Source: an uncultured Chitinophaga sp.
Lineage (GTDB): Bacteria > Bacteroidota > Bacteroidia > Chitinophagales > Chitinophagaceae
NCBI RefSeq assembly: GCF_937898475.1
Contig: NZ_CALEJS010000041.1
Span: forward strand, 1 to 64,000
Direction: 5' to 3'
Length of the DNA: 64,000 nucleotides
A program made the position numbers and the translations under genes. A model generated the notes under the pieces. The model did no database searches. It worked only from the letters and a program-made list of their open reading frames with translations, and was not told the origin of the DNA. Every line of letters starts with the position of its first letter. Positions within the stretch are counted from its first letter, which is position 1. Shown here piece by piece: positions 23,253 through 33,211 of this stretch.

Positions 23253-25781
23253 ATGAAGAATAACTGGCTTAAGGCGGCCCTGCCACATGTAATCGCTATT
23301 GCTGCCCTGGCAATACTGGCTATTTTGTATTGCAAACCAGCGCTGGAAGGCAAGGTATTAAGTCAATCAGACGTTACGCAATGGCAGGCTATGGCCAAGG
23401 AGTCTATTGACTATAAAAAGGCCGGCCATGACGTTCCTTCGCTATGGACCACCAGTATGTTCGGGGGGATGCCCACGTACCAGATCTCTGCTGAAACGCC
23501 CTATAAGTTCGGTAGTTTTCTGCCTGCACTGATGACGTTGGGCCTGCCCAAGCCTATCAATGTACTTTTCCTGGCGGCAGCCTGCTTCTATCTGCTCTGT
23601 GTAGTGCTGGGCGCCAGGCCCTGGATAGCCTTTATAGGCGCCGTAGCATATACTTATGCCAGCTACTCTCCTATCATCATCGTTACCGGCCATGATACCA
23701 AGATGTTGTCTATGGCCTACCTGCCGGCTGTACTGGCGGGCATTATACTGATCATCCGGAAACAGTACGTGCTGGGCGCGGGCGTAACAGCTTTCTTCGT
23801 CAGCTCGCTGATAGCAGCCAACCACTTACAGGTTACTTACTATTTCTTCCTCATACTGGGCATTGTCGGCATTGCCTATATCGTTTACTGCGTACGTGAA
23901 AAACAGATCAGACACCTGATCATCAGTGCAGCAGTGCTGCTGGGCGCGATACTGGTGGGCGTTGGTACCAATGCCATGCTCTTGTGGACCACTTACGAGT
24001 ATTCACATGCCAGCAACCGCGGCGGTAAATCTGAACTGACGCCCCTGCCTACTGTGTCGGCAGAAGAACGCAGCAATGGCGGACTGGATAAAAGCTATGC
24101 CTTCCAGTGGAGCTACGGCAAGCTGGAAACACTGACCCTGATTGCCCCCAACATTTATGGAGGCAGTTCCGGCGGTAAACTGGACACCGGTTCAGAAACC
24201 TATAAAGAGCTGGTCAACATCGGCGTACCTGCCGCTCAGGCAGAACAAGTCATCCAGCGCTGGCCGCTGTATTGGGGCGACCAGTCACTCCTGGGTACTT
24301 CCGGTCCCGTGTACCTGGGTGTGGTAGTGTGCCTGCTGGCGGTACTCGGTATGTTTATTATCCGCTCCTGGCATAAATGGTGGATCCTGGGGATAGCCAT
24401 CGCAGGTATACTCCTGGCCTGGGGCAGCAACCTGGCTTTCTTCAACTACTTTATATTTGATCACCTGCCTTTCTACAACAAGTTCCGTGCGCCCGCACAG
24501 GCCCTGATACTTCCACAGCTTACCTTCCCGCTGCTGGCTGTCATGGGACTGAATGAGATGATCAACGGGGAGATACCGAAAGATGAGCTGGTAAAAAAGC
24601 TTAAATGGAGTGGTATTGTAATAGGCGGTTTACTGGTATTGTTGTTTGTAATATCCGGTACCCTTTCCTTTACCAACTTCTCCAACGATCCGGCAAGACC
24701 GGGTATAGATAACCAGGTGCAGGCCCAGTGGACACAGATGTTCCAGGGTAATACCCAGATCGTAGATACGATGATGAACGCGCTGCGGAAAGACAGGGCT
24801 ACATTGTACCGCAACGACGTGATACGTTCTATCGTACTCGCAGGCCTGGCATTCATTGCCCTGTGGTTCTTCCTGAAAGGCAAGCTCAATGCAAAAATAC
24901 TAACCGGCGCACTCGCAGTGCTGGTGCTGTTTGACCTGCTGCAGGTAGACCGGCGCTACCTCAGCGCAGACGATTTCATGGACGAAGCTGCGTACAGCGA
25001 TCCCTTCCAGCCCTCGGAAGCAGACAAACAAATACTGCAGGATAAAGACCCGTATTACCGTGTATTTAATCTTACTGCTCCCAACGGGCCGTTCAACGAC
25101 GCCATGACCTCCTACTTCCACAAAAGCGTAGGCGGTTACCATGCCGCCAAGCTGCAGCTGTATGTAGACCTGATTGAACGCCAGCTGAGCAGGAATAACA
25201 TACAGGTGCTGAACATGCTGAACACAAAATACGTAATACAGCCCGGGCCTAATGGTCAGCCCATTGCACAACGCAATCCTGATGCGCTGGGTAACGCGTG
25301 GTTTGTAAAACATATTCAATGGGTGCCAAATGCAGATGCAGAAATGAAAGCGCTGGACAGTTTCCACCCGAAAGATACGGTTATCATAGATCAGCGCTAC
25401 AAAGCAGCTGTAAAAGGAGAGCCGGTTTATGACTCTGCCGCTACCATACAGTTGCTGGCCAATAATCTGAACACGATCTCATACACTTATAACGCCGCCA
25501 CACCACAATTTGCCGTATTCTCCGAGATCTACTACGAAAAGGGCTGGAATGCCTTTATCGACGGCCAGCCAGCGCCTTACGCACGCGTGAATTACGTACT
25601 GAGAGGTATGATGGTGCCTGCCGGCAAGCATACGATCGAGTTCCGTTTTGAACCGGCCTCCTATTATACTGGTATAAAACTGGCTGCTGGCAGCTTTATT
25701 GTTATGATGCTGCTGTTGATCGGCGGCTTTGTGATCAATATTATTCATCAGCGCAAGCAGAAAAAAACGGCTGTTGCATGA
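23253..25781 (+). CDS. YfhO family membrane protein
   Basis: An 842-residue YfhO-like protein with about a dozen membrane segments and two extracytoplasmic loops or domains, one near residues 250-340 and a C-terminal one at about 580-800. Typical segments are YCKPALEGKVLSQSDVTQW, MFGGMPTYQI, ITGHDTK-like IVTGHDTKMLSMAY, NKFRAPAQALILPQ and the C-terminal VLRGMMVPAGKHTIEFRFEP. Characterised YfhO relatives in Firmicutes act in glycosylation of lipoteichoic acid or other surface polymers as GT-C-like transferases. It opens the glycan locus here, and its stop overlaps the start of the next glycosyltransferase (ATGA). Confidence 0.9.
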   Translation: MKNNWLKAALPHVIAIAALAILAILYCKPALEGKVLSQSDVTQWQAMAKESIDYKKAGHDVPSLWTTSMFGGMPTYQISAETPYKFGSFLPALMTLGLPKPINVLFLAAACFYLLCVVLGARPWIAFIGAVAYTYASYSPIIIVTGHDTKMLSMAYLPAVLAGIILIIRKQYVLGAGVTAFFVSSLIAANHLQVTYYFFLILGIVGIAYIVYCVREKQIRHLIISAAVLLGAILVGVGTNAMLLWTTYEYSHASNRGGKSELTPLPTVSAEERSNGGLDKSYAFQWSYGKLETLTLIAPNIYGGSSGGKLDTGSETYKELVNIGVPAAQAEQVIQRWPLYWGDQSLLGTSGPVYLGVVVCLLAVLGMFIIRSWHKWWILGIAIAGILLAWGSNLAFFNYFIFDHLPFYNKFRAPAQALILPQLTFPLLAVMGLNEMINGEIPKDELVKKLKWSGIVIGGLLVLLFVISGTLSFTNFSNDPARPGIDNQVQAQWTQMFQGNTQIVDTMMNALRKDRATLYRNDVIRSIVLAGLAFIALWFFLKGKLNAKILTGALAVLVLFDLLQVDRRYLSADDFMDEAAYSDPFQPSEADKQILQDKDPYYRVFNLTAPNGPFNDAMTSYFHKSVGGYHAAKLQLYVDLIERQLSRNNIQVLNMLNTKYVIQPGPNGQPIAQRNPDALGNAWFVKHIQWVPNADAEMKALDSFHPKDTVIIDQRYKAAVKGEPVYDSAATIQLLANNLNTISYTYNAATPQFAVFSEIYYEKGWNAFIDGQPAPYARVNYVLRGMMVPAGKHTIEFRFEPASYYTGIKLAAGSFIVMMLLLIGGFVINIIHQRKQKKTAVA

Positions 25782-26899
25782 TGCGCGTAATGGGCATTGC
25801 ACCTTACAAATACCTGCCCGCCAGGAAAGGAGGTGAAATATTCATTGCCAATTTTGCTGCTCACCTGGCACATCATTGCCGGCTTACTATAGCGTCTGTA
25901 TCAGCTAACCAGCCGGAAGGCCCCCTGCCCTATGAGTTGTGGAAAGCTTTCGGCAACAGCCGCCTGCGTTACCTGAACATCTTCAACTGCCGTACCCTTG
26001 CAAAGGCGGTACGGCAGAAAAATATACAGCTGCTGTATATAGAACATCCCTACATGGGATGGCAGGCCATACTGGTACAAATACTCACCGGGTGTGGTTA
26101 TGTAGTACATTCCCACAATATTGAAGCAGCCCGCTGGCGTTCCCTGGGCAAATGGTGGTGGCCACTTTTACAGGCCTACGAAAAGTGGGTGCACCGTAAA
26201 GCACAACACAACTTCTTCATCAGCCAGGATGATGCCGATGCAGCCATAAAGCAATACGGGCTTAAACCGCACAAGGCAAGCGTGGCGCCCTACGGTATTA
26301 AGACACCGGAAGCATTACCCGCCCAGAACATTATACGCCCGGAGATCTGCGGCCGTCACCATATTGCCCCAGGCACTACCCTGTATTACTTTAACGGCGC
26401 GCTGGACTATCTGCCTAACCAGCAGGCGGTGCTCAAGATCATTCGCGAAATAGATCCCTTGCTGAAAGAACAGGCCAGGGTACCTTATGTGATACTGATC
26501 AGCGGCAGGGGCCTCCCGGAGGAAGTAGCGGAGGAAATAAAAGAGAGCGGAGGGCGTATCATATATACCGGTTTTGTAGATCAGCCGGTTGCATACCTTG
26601 CTGCCGCTGATATCTTCATTAATCCTGTGGTGGAAGGCGGTGGTGTTAAAACCAAAGTGCTGGAAGCCCTGGCCGCCCACAAAACGGTGATCTCTACCCG
26701 GAGCGGCGCTATCGGGGTAGATACCGCGATCTGCGGAAATAAGCTAAAGGTGGTGCCGGATAATGACTGGCGACAGTTTGCCGCCCGCATGCAGGAACTG
26801 GACGACATTAGCAGCCCTACCCCTTCCTCTTTCTTCAGCTACCATAACAATGAGCGTATTGCCGCCGAAGTTGCCGCTATCATGCAAGCGGTGCTATAA
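25778..26899 (+). CDS. Glycosyltransferase family 4
   Basis: A 373-residue GT-B fold glycosyltransferase (GT4). The N-terminal domain starts at MRVMGIAPYKYLPARKGGE. The donor-binding C-terminal domain contains GFVDQPVAYLAAADIFINPV and then GGGVKTKVLEALAAHKTVIS, the E-x7-E-like nucleotide-sugar motif of GT4. It overlaps the yfhO stop by 4 bp, so the two are translationally coupled. Its 3' end overlaps the convergent GT2 gene by 6 bp. Sugar donor and acceptor are unknown. Confidence 0.9.
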   Translation: MMRVMGIAPYKYLPARKGGEIFIANFAAHLAHHCRLTIASVSANQPEGPLPYELWKAFGNSRLRYLNIFNCRTLAKAVRQKNIQLLYIEHPYMGWQAILVQILTGCGYVVHSHNIEAARWRSLGKWWWPLLQAYEKWVHRKAQHNFFISQDDADAAIKQYGLKPHKASVAPYGIKTPEALPAQNIIRPEICGRHHIAPGTTLYYFNGALDYLPNQQAVLKIIREIDPLLKEQARVPYVILISGRGLPEEVAEEIKESGGRIIYTGFVDQPVAYLAAADIFINPVVEGGGVKTKVLEALAAHKTVISTRSGAIGVDTAICGNKLKVVPDNDWRQFAARMQELDDISSPTPSSFFSYHNNERIAAEVAAIMQAVL

Positions 26900-27898
26900 C
26901 AATTTGTAAAAATAAGGCTGGTTACGTATGATCGTGGGGGTTAGTTGCCACAGCTTACCTACATTTGCCCCCAGCTGCCAGAGGCGTTGCCAGTATTGGA
27001 AAGGATTACGCAACCGGAAAAGATTCTCCAGGAAACTGCAAATAAAGGCCAGGGGCACGGCAAAGGAATAATTCAGCAATAATATAAAAAACCATCCCAC
27101 TCCATACTGTTTACGTACCCGTAAGTGGTTGGATACCATCAGTTGCAATCCCTTATGGCTGTAAAGGTCATAGTATCCTTTATCGCTGCTTTCAAAGGTG
27201 GCCTGGGCGGTTTCCCCTTGCAGGTGCACTACATGCAGATCGCCATACACCACCAGCGTACCCGTACGTTTGATCCGGCTGCACCATTCCGTTTCTTCAG
27301 CGTAGAGAAAAAAATCCTCATCCATCATACCAACTTTTTCTATAGTAGCCCGCTTCACCATCAGGAAAGCCCCATTGATCCAGTCTACCGTTTGTTCGGT
27401 CTCCGCAGATCGTACATTAGGTACTTTGGTATTCAGCGCATATCCCAGCCTGCGTAACAAAGCGCCCCAGTAAGGCAAGGGCAGCAAGTGGTTAAGTCCC
27501 CCTTTCATGAAATAATTGCCCGTGATCTGCGGACTGCCATCGGGGTTTAGCAGCTGCACGCTACATGCTGCATGGCTGGCGGCACGGAAACGTTGTACGA
27601 CGGTGTCCAATGCATGATCCAACACGAGGGTATCTGGGTTCAGGAGCAGCAGCATATCGCCAAGCGCAATACGCATACCTGCATTATTGGCGCGGGCAAA
27701 ACCTGCATTATAATCCATTTGCACCCAGCGGACCTGCGGATAATGTTGTGTAATGAGTTGCTGGCTGTTATCCTGCGAGTGGTTGTCTACCACGATGATT
27801 TCATAGGAAATAGCGGTGGTTTGTTCTATAACGGTACGGATAGCGTCCACTATCAGCGCCGCGCTTTTATAATTAACAATAATAACGGAAAGGTCCAT
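26894..27898 (-). CDS. Glycosyltransferase family 2 (rhamnosyltransferase-like)
   Basis: A 334-residue GT2 enzyme with GT-A fold. The N-terminus is MDLSVIIVNYKSAALIVDAI, the nucleotide-binding Asp pair is seen in IVVDNHSQDNS, NPDT carries the metal-binding DXD-like site (LLLNPDTLVL), and WINGAFLMVKR with DEDFFLYAEETEWCSRIKR forms the acceptor-side block. The layout resembles WbbL-type rhamnosyltransferases. A C-terminal amphipathic or membrane helix (FFILLLNYSFAVPLAFI) follows. It is the third gene of a minus-strand operon, 6 bp after the upstream GT2. Confidence 0.9.
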   Translation of the reverse strand: MDLSVIIVNYKSAALIVDAIRTVIEQTTAISYEIIVVDNHSQDNSQQLITQHYPQVRWVQMDYNAGFARANNAGMRIALGDMLLLLNPDTLVLDHALDTVVQRFRAASHAACSVQLLNPDGSPQITGNYFMKGGLNHLLPLPYWGALLRRLGYALNTKVPNVRSAETEQTVDWINGAFLMVKRATIEKVGMMDEDFFLYAEETEWCSRIKRTGTLVVYGDLHVVHLQGETAQATFESSDKGYYDLYSHKGLQLMVSNHLRVRKQYGVGWFFILLLNYSFAVPLAFICSFLENLFRLRNPFQYWQRLWQLGANVGKLWQLTPTIIRNQPYFYKLL

Positions 27899-27904
27899 AT
27901 CGTG

Positions 27905-28852
27905 TTACAGCCTTTTACGGAATAAATAACAGCCTGTCATGAGCAGCTTGGACACTACTCCTATCTTCAGCAGCCACAGGGGAAAGCGTTGTTGCCATGT
28001 CAGCATCTGCAGTATGGGCACCGGAATGTCTCCTTCAAGCCCTGCCTCCCGCAGATCTTTTACTTCCCTGATCTCCAGGTTGCGCAACATACGCCAGAAA
28101 AAATCATATACATAAATAATGTTCAGGGCATCCACGGATATTTTCCGGAGCAGGTAGAAATTTTCCGGTATCTCCACTTCGCGTACGCGAAAGCAGTCCC
28201 GTGTGATCTGCTCCCCGCTGATACCTACATTTATCAGCTCTTCATCGATATAGACAAAGCGGGAATTGGCTTTCAGCACCTGCATGTAGAAGTCTACGTC
28301 CACTACCCAGCGGGTCTTTACATCATAACGGTAGCCGGGTTTGTTGCGGTGCATGATGACACTGGGCGGGCCGATAAAATTCTTCTGAAAAAGGTTCACG
28401 GGCGTTTGCCTGAGCAGGTTCCTGTAAAAGGGGCTGCAATGCCTTTCCACTATCCTGCCGGTTTGCAGGTAGTGATCACAGTAGGCGCTGAAAACAAAGT
28501 CGCAATCAGGATGAGCATCCAATGCATCCGCCATTTTCTGCAGCGCCTGGGGGTGCGCCAGCCAGTCGTCATCATGCAGGATCTTTATATACTCTCCCTG
28601 CGCCTTATTATAACATTCATTCCAGTTGGCCGGCATTCCCTTTGCCGGCGTGTTACGGAAATATTGCAGCGGCAGTTGATCCTTGTACTGCTGTACTACC
28701 TGGTATACACTGTCGTCCGGGCTGTCGTCCGTCACGATCACTTCCCAGCTGCGGCATTCCTGTTGGGCCAGGGAACCCAGCCCCCTCAGCAGGAATTCCG
28801 GGTTCTTATATGCGGGTATGCATACTGATATCTTGACAGGGTAATTACTCAT
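27905..28852 (-). CDS. Glycosyltransferase family 2
   Basis: A 315-residue GT2 enzyme. The N-terminal KISVCIPAYKNPEFLLRGL, the VTDDSPDDS nucleotide-binding motif, the DXD site in ILHDDDWLAHP and the FIGPPSVIMHR acceptor segment are clear. There is no signal or large membrane domain, so it likely acts at the cytoplasmic face on a lipid-linked glycan. The start overlaps the stop of the upstream gene by 4 bp and the next gene follows after 6 bp, so the three minus-strand glycosyltransferases are one translation unit. Confidence 0.9.
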   Translation of the reverse strand: MSNYPVKISVCIPAYKNPEFLLRGLGSLAQQECRSWEVIVTDDSPDDSVYQVVQQYKDQLPLQYFRNTPAKGMPANWNECYNKAQGEYIKILHDDDWLAHPQALQKMADALDAHPDCDFVFSAYCDHYLQTGRIVERHCSPFYRNLLRQTPVNLFQKNFIGPPSVIMHRNKPGYRYDVKTRWVVDVDFYMQVLKANSRFVYIDEELINVGISGEQITRDCFRVREVEIPENFYLLRKISVDALNIIYVYDFFWRMLRNLEIREVKDLREAGLEGDIPVPILQMLTWQQRFPLWLLKIGVVSKLLMTGCYLFRKRL

Positions 28853-29757
28853 TGCTTGTGTTCAAATAATATTCTTTTAACCGGATAAAGCAGCATTTTT
28901 GCCACGTCAGCCCACAGGGCTGGCTGTGTCCATGCATTAGTGGCGCTTATCCATTTACGCCTTGTTTTACCGTCTATAGGTTCTTTCATTAAGCGGTTCA
29001 GCCAGTAAGCAGCTACTTTCCGCTCTGCGCCTGCTATCACCCTTTCTCCCGGGGCCAGGGGCGCCAGTGCAGGGAGTGGAACCAGGTTCACAACACGGTG
29101 ATAGTTGATGGCATGCTGTATCCAGTCGGCACCGAAGTTTCCCATAGAATAATGAACCAGGTCTATATCATATATTACGCCAATTGTGTAGCGTTGCCCT
29201 ACCCGGAGGCTGATATCCAGGTCGTAAAAGTGAAACCCGGCCAGTTTCTCTTCATTAAAAGGGTATTCCTGCCAGACAGCTTTAGGCATACATAACCATA
29301 CGCCGTCAAGGGTTGTAACCGGCACCAGCGCAGGTGGCGGCTGATCTGTAGCAGACTGCGGATGCAGGTAAACCCTGCGGCGGCCATGCTGTTTGTCCTC
29401 CTGGAAAATATTACAGCAATCGTACTGCGGCAGGCCGGTGCCCCAACCAGAAACTGCCGCGCTTTTATACCGGCTGCCAGCCAGGCCGATCAGGCGGGGC
29501 GGCGTTTTCCCCCGGAAGTGATTCAGCACCTTTTGTCCCCAGCCTTGTGTCAGAAAACTGACATCATCATGTACAAAACATAAGATATCGAACACCGCCT
29601 GCTCCGCGGCTGCATTGTATCCCCTGCAAATGCCACCGATCTCTTTCGCGTTGGTGATGATCACGAGCTCATGATCCACGCCGATGGTAGCAGCTACATT
29701 TTCCCGGATCGTCTCTATACGGCTCTCGTTGGCAGAACAAATGATAACGGAGATCAT
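28849..29757 (-). CDS. StrF-like glycosyltransferase (GT2-type fold)
   Basis: A 302-residue protein beginning MISVIICSANESRIETI, with GICRGYNAAAEQAVFDILCFVHDDVSF and GSRYKSAAVSGWG. This matches the Glyco_tranf_2_5 / StrF group of GT-A-like proteins, in which HDD serves as the metal motif. LDGVWLCMPKAVW and FHFYDLDISLR complete the pattern. The frame is open to 29838, but the extra 27 residues overlap the divergent flippase promoter and lack family similarity, so ATG 29757 is chosen. It is the first gene of the three-gene minus-strand unit. Confidence 0.85.
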   Translation of the reverse strand: MISVIICSANESRIETIRENVAATIGVDHELVIITNAKEIGGICRGYNAAAEQAVFDILCFVHDDVSFLTQGWGQKVLNHFRGKTPPRLIGLAGSRYKSAAVSGWGTGLPQYDCCNIFQEDKQHGRRRVYLHPQSATDQPPPALVPVTTLDGVWLCMPKAVWQEYPFNEEKLAGFHFYDLDISLRVGQRYTIGVIYDIDLVHYSMGNFGADWIQHAINYHRVVNLVPLPALAPLAPGERVIAGAERKVAAYWLNRLMKEPIDGKTRRKWISATNAWTQPALWADVAKMLLYPVKRILFEHKQ

Positions 29758-29849
29758 ATTACGGTGCAGAATTATTTTTAAAGGACTAAAAATACGAACT
29801 TTCCGATAATGCATGATTTTTGCCATCTTTACAACCAACTAAGCGAAAA

Positions 29850-31352
29850 ATGGGTACCATCAGGAAACAAAGTATACTATCTTCTATCATTATATATACC
29901 GGTTTTTTAGTAGGTGCTGTAAACACCTGGTTCTTTACCACAGGCAACTATTTTACCGAAGCTGAATTTGGTCTGACCCGCGTGATGTTTGACATCTCAC
30001 AGACGTTCTTTGCGTTGGCTAACCTCGGTACTATTACTATCCTGTACCGGTTTTACCCTTATTACCGTGATCTGCTGCCTTTAAAACAGCGCGACCTGTT
30101 CGGGAAAATGATGATACTGGCGTTGACGGGGTTTGTGGTGGTTTGCCTGTTTTCCCTGCTGTTCAAAGACCTGGTAGTACAGAAATTTGGTACCAATTCT
30201 CCCCTACTGGTGGAATATTTCTACGCCATCTATCCATTTACGCTGGGGCTTCTCCTTTTCTCCATGATGGAGGGAGAAGCGTGGAATATGTCATCATCCG
30301 TTGCCGCAAATTTCTTTAAAGAGCTGGTACTACGCCTGCTCACTACCTTTGTTATCCTCCTGTTTGTCCTGCATTGGCTGGACTTTGAGGGCTTCGTCCA
30401 TCTTTTTTCACTGCTGTATTGCGCTATTTTCCTGGGACTGCTTTTCTACCTCTACCGGAAAGGAAAGATCTTTATTACCCTCAAAACCAGCATAGTTACA
30501 CGACGCATGTATAAAAAGATGATCCCATACGGTATTTTCGTTTTCATGGTCTCGTTCTGTACAATACTGGCCCGGAATTTCGACTCTTTTATTATCAGTA
30601 GCGTATTGGGGCTTAAGCACACGGGCATCTTTAACTTCTCCTCTTATCTTACTTCTGTAATGGAAGGCCCGCAGCGGGGCCTGGTAGCAGCCTCTATACC
30701 AGTGATTGCGCGGGCCTGGAAAGACCGCGACCTCGAACGGATCAAGCGCATTTACCGCCAATCCTCGATCAATATGCTGCTATTCGCCGCCTTCCTCTTC
30801 GGGCTGATATGGCTGAACTTTCATAACGCTTTCGAGATACTCAATATTAACCGTTCTTACCTCCAGGGCGAAACAGTCCTTTTGCTGCTGGGTATCACCA
30901 AAATTGTGGAACTGGGCACGGGCGTGAATACGCAGATCATCCTAACCTCCCGGTACTGGAGAATGGACTTCATCACCACCGTAACACTGCTCTTTACGCT
31001 CATTCCGCTGAACTACCTGCTTATAAAAAAATATGGTATTAACGGATCTGCTGCGGCTACGTTGATCGCGTATATATTCTTTAACCTCATCCGCTTCCTG
31101 TTTATCTGGATAAAGTTCAAAATGCAGCCTTTTTCCTGGAGAACGCTGCTGGCGGTGGTGGCCATTGCCGCCTGCTATTTTATCTCACACTATCTTATAA
31201 AAGCGTCTTCTCCCATTCTTGAGGCTTTGTTGCAATCAACTGTATATGTAATATTATGTGTAGTAATGATCCTCAGCTTCCGTATTTCGGAAGATGCCAA
31301 CCGCTTATACGAAATAGGACTGGAAAAGGTACGCGGAATATTAGGTAAGTAA
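29850..31352 (+). CDS. Wzx-like polysaccharide flippase
   Basis: A 500-residue oligosaccharide flippase or polysaccharide biosynthesis protein of the MOP superfamily. It has about 12-14 hydrophobic helices, an N-terminal basic stretch before helix 1 (MGTIRKQSILSSIIIYTGF) and conserved FGLTRVMFDI- and LGLKHTGIFNFSSYL-type segments. It probably moves the lipid-linked repeat unit made by the neighbouring glycosyltransferases across the inner membrane. The open frame starts at 29820, but ATG 29850 gives the standard N-terminus. The 3' end overlaps the convergent GT4 gene by 12 bp. Confidence 0.9.
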   Translation: MGTIRKQSILSSIIIYTGFLVGAVNTWFFTTGNYFTEAEFGLTRVMFDISQTFFALANLGTITILYRFYPYYRDLLPLKQRDLFGKMMILALTGFVVVCLFSLLFKDLVVQKFGTNSPLLVEYFYAIYPFTLGLLLFSMMEGEAWNMSSSVAANFFKELVLRLLTTFVILLFVLHWLDFEGFVHLFSLLYCAIFLGLLFYLYRKGKIFITLKTSIVTRRMYKKMIPYGIFVFMVSFCTILARNFDSFIISSVLGLKHTGIFNFSSYLTSVMEGPQRGLVAASIPVIARAWKDRDLERIKRIYRQSSINMLLFAAFLFGLIWLNFHNAFEILNINRSYLQGETVLLLLGITKIVELGTGVNTQIILTSRYWRMDFITTVTLLFTLIPLNYLLIKKYGINGSAAATLIAYIFFNLIRFLFIWIKFKMQPFSWRTLLAVVAIAACYFISHYLIKASSPILEALLQSTVYVILCVVMILSFRISEDANRLYEIGLEKVRGILGK

Positions 31353-32492
31353 ATGATCGAACTGAGAAAGGATTAGCTCAGGATCGGCATGGAGTTGCAA
31401 ACTTTTCTGCTGTGCACGGGCGCCTTTCTGCTGCAATTGTTCGCGCCGGTCATACAGTCCGAGGATAGTTTCGGCAGCGAGTGCTGTTGAAAAGTCCGGT
31501 ACTATCCAGCCGGCATCTTCTCCAACAAATTCAGGTATACCGCCGGAGTTTTCAAAACAGAGCGCAGGTACGCGCATGAAACCTGCTTCAAGTACCACTA
31601 ACGGGTAAGGATCTTCGCGGGAAGAAAGAAAGAACAGGTCAAAGGGAGCAAGGTTGTAATAGTTATGTGGCAATGGTCCTGTAAAAACGATCTGGTTGCC
31701 GATCTGCAGGTCTTGCACCTGTTGCTTCAAAGCCGCTTCAGTGACAGCGCTATCGAAATCCCCTATCCAGCAGAATTTCACGCGTTTATTCATGGCGGCT
31801 ACTTTGCCACACACTTCTACAAATATATCTGCGCCTTTACGGTGAGATGCCAGGCCCATACCACCAATCAGCATGTCACTGTCTTCGAGTTTAAAACGTT
31901 GCCTGAAATCCTCCGTAAAAGCCCGTTTGGTAGCTTCGTCATGAATAGCAGGCAGGTTTACCGGGAAATAATAGGAAAGCCTTTGCAGTTTTTCGTCAGT
32001 CAGCCGGCAGGTAGTCACCAATGCATCTTTTACCCTGAGGGAAGGATAAGCAAAACGGTGTGTATATTTTAACGTTTGCGTCACTTCAGCAGCATAGGCC
32101 CTGATCACATTCTCCAGCTCGTGAACATAGGTGATCACTGGTTTTCTAAAAAACGCGATGGTCTTCAGCAGAGGGCCGTTGATGATAGTGTTGCTGAACA
32201 CATAATTGCAGCCTGGCATGATTAGCATAAGACGCAGCAGCTGCCAGCGATTCCGCAGGATAGCAGCCACTTTCATTAAGGGACCTCCTTCACGGTAGCC
32301 GGCGGGCTTTAGTACGATAACCGGAAAATACTTTGCATATTCTTCTGATAAAGGGCCTCCCCGGCGTATCACCAGGGTTACTTTTATGGAACGGTGATGT
32401 TGTAAAAGTAGCAACAGATTCAATAACAATATAGGCGCGCCGCTCAAAGAGGCTTCATGTCCGATGAAGAGAATATGGCCTCCCTTTTTCAT
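31341..32492 (-). CDS. Glycosyltransferase family 4
   Basis: A 383-residue GT-B enzyme. The N-terminus has ILFIGHEASLSGAPILLLNL (acceptor domain). The donor domain includes GGMGLASHRKGADIFVEV, FCWIGDFDS, IVFTGPLPHNYYNLAPFDLFFLSS and then REDPYPLVVLEAG, the E-x7-E-type motif of GT4. Its start shares one base with the stop of the upstream methyltransferase (TAATG), which indicates coupling. The role is probably sugar addition to the surface glycan; specificity is unknown. Confidence 0.9.
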   Translation of the reverse strand: MKKGGHILFIGHEASLSGAPILLLNLLLLLQHHRSIKVTLVIRRGGPLSEEYAKYFPVIVLKPAGYREGGPLMKVAAILRNRWQLLRLMLIMPGCNYVFSNTIINGPLLKTIAFFRKPVITYVHELENVIRAYAAEVTQTLKYTHRFAYPSLRVKDALVTTCRLTDEKLQRLSYYFPVNLPAIHDEATKRAFTEDFRQRFKLEDSDMLIGGMGLASHRKGADIFVEVCGKVAAMNKRVKFCWIGDFDSAVTEAALKQQVQDLQIGNQIVFTGPLPHNYYNLAPFDLFFLSSREDPYPLVVLEAGFMRVPALCFENSGGIPEFVGEDAGWIVPDFSTALAAETILGLYDRREQLQQKGARAQQKSLQLHADPELILSQFDHLLT

Positions 32493-33196
32493 TATACTTT
32501 CTCCGCAATAACTATATTGTTAAGGTACATCTGTTTGTTCCGTGGAAACATTTTGCTGAACAGGCTGCCCACAGCGTTGGGTATAGCAAAGAAGAAAAGC
32601 CTGAAGAGGAACCCCAGCAGCGGGATACGCCTGAACTTAGGATACCAGCTGTCGAAAAAATAGAGGGCTCTCAACTGGAACATGACTTCAATAAAGTTGC
32701 CGCTCTTGTCCAACGTACGGATGCGAAAACCGTTTTTCTCCAGCATATGCTTCAATGCAAAATGAGTATAACGGGCATAATCATTCGGCACCTCATGCTC
32801 TTTCCATACGAAGGGACAAGTAATCAACAGGGGCGCTCCGGGCTTCAATACGCGATGTAGTTCACCCAGCACTTCTTCCAGGTTAAAGACATGTTCAAAT
32901 ACTTCGCTGGTAAGGCCTGCATCAAAATAGTCGGCAGGGAGCGGGATCGTTTTCCCATCATAGAACACATCTATCTGTTCATTTTCGTGAGGATGCCCTT
33001 CGTTCTCAAAATCAACGCCTATATACTCATCCACGGTGATCAGGGCCTTGTAAGGTTTTGAGCCGCAGCCAAAATCGAGCAAACGTCCACGCAGCAGATG
33101 GCTGTACTGGTTCACTTTACTGAACAGTCCTTTACGAATGAAATAATAGGGGTGAAATAGAGATGGTTTGAATTCCGCTCCGGTCATAGCTTTCAA
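32492..33196 (-). CDS. Class I SAM-dependent methyltransferase
   Basis: A 234-residue methyltransferase with motif I LLDFGCGSKPYK (about residues 39-50). It also has post-I acidic residues (YIGVDFENE), LTSEVFEHVFNLEEVLGELHRVLKPGAPLLITCP (motifs II-III) and a hydrophobic C-terminal region that may tether it to the membrane. It is embedded in the glycan locus, 15 bp after the TylF-like gene and coupled to the GT4 gene. It probably methylates a sugar of the surface glycan, possibly as a chain-end cap (inference). Confidence 0.9.
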   Translation of the reverse strand: MKAMTGAEFKPSLFHPYYFIRKGLFSKVNQYSHLLRGRLLDFGCGSKPYKALITVDEYIGVDFENEGHPHENEQIDVFYDGKTIPLPADYFDAGLTSEVFEHVFNLEEVLGELHRVLKPGAPLLITCPFVWKEHEVPNDYARYTHFALKHMLEKNGFRIRTLDKSGNFIEVMFQLRALYFFDSWYPKFRRIPLLGFLFRLFFFAIPNAVGSLFSKMFPRNKQMYLNNIVIAEKV

Positions 33197-33211
33197 TAAT
33201 TCAATATGTTT

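Noticed and set aside
29758..29838. Upstream extension of the StrF-like glycosyltransferase
   Set aside because: It adds 27 residues without similarity and overlaps the divergent flippase promoter region.
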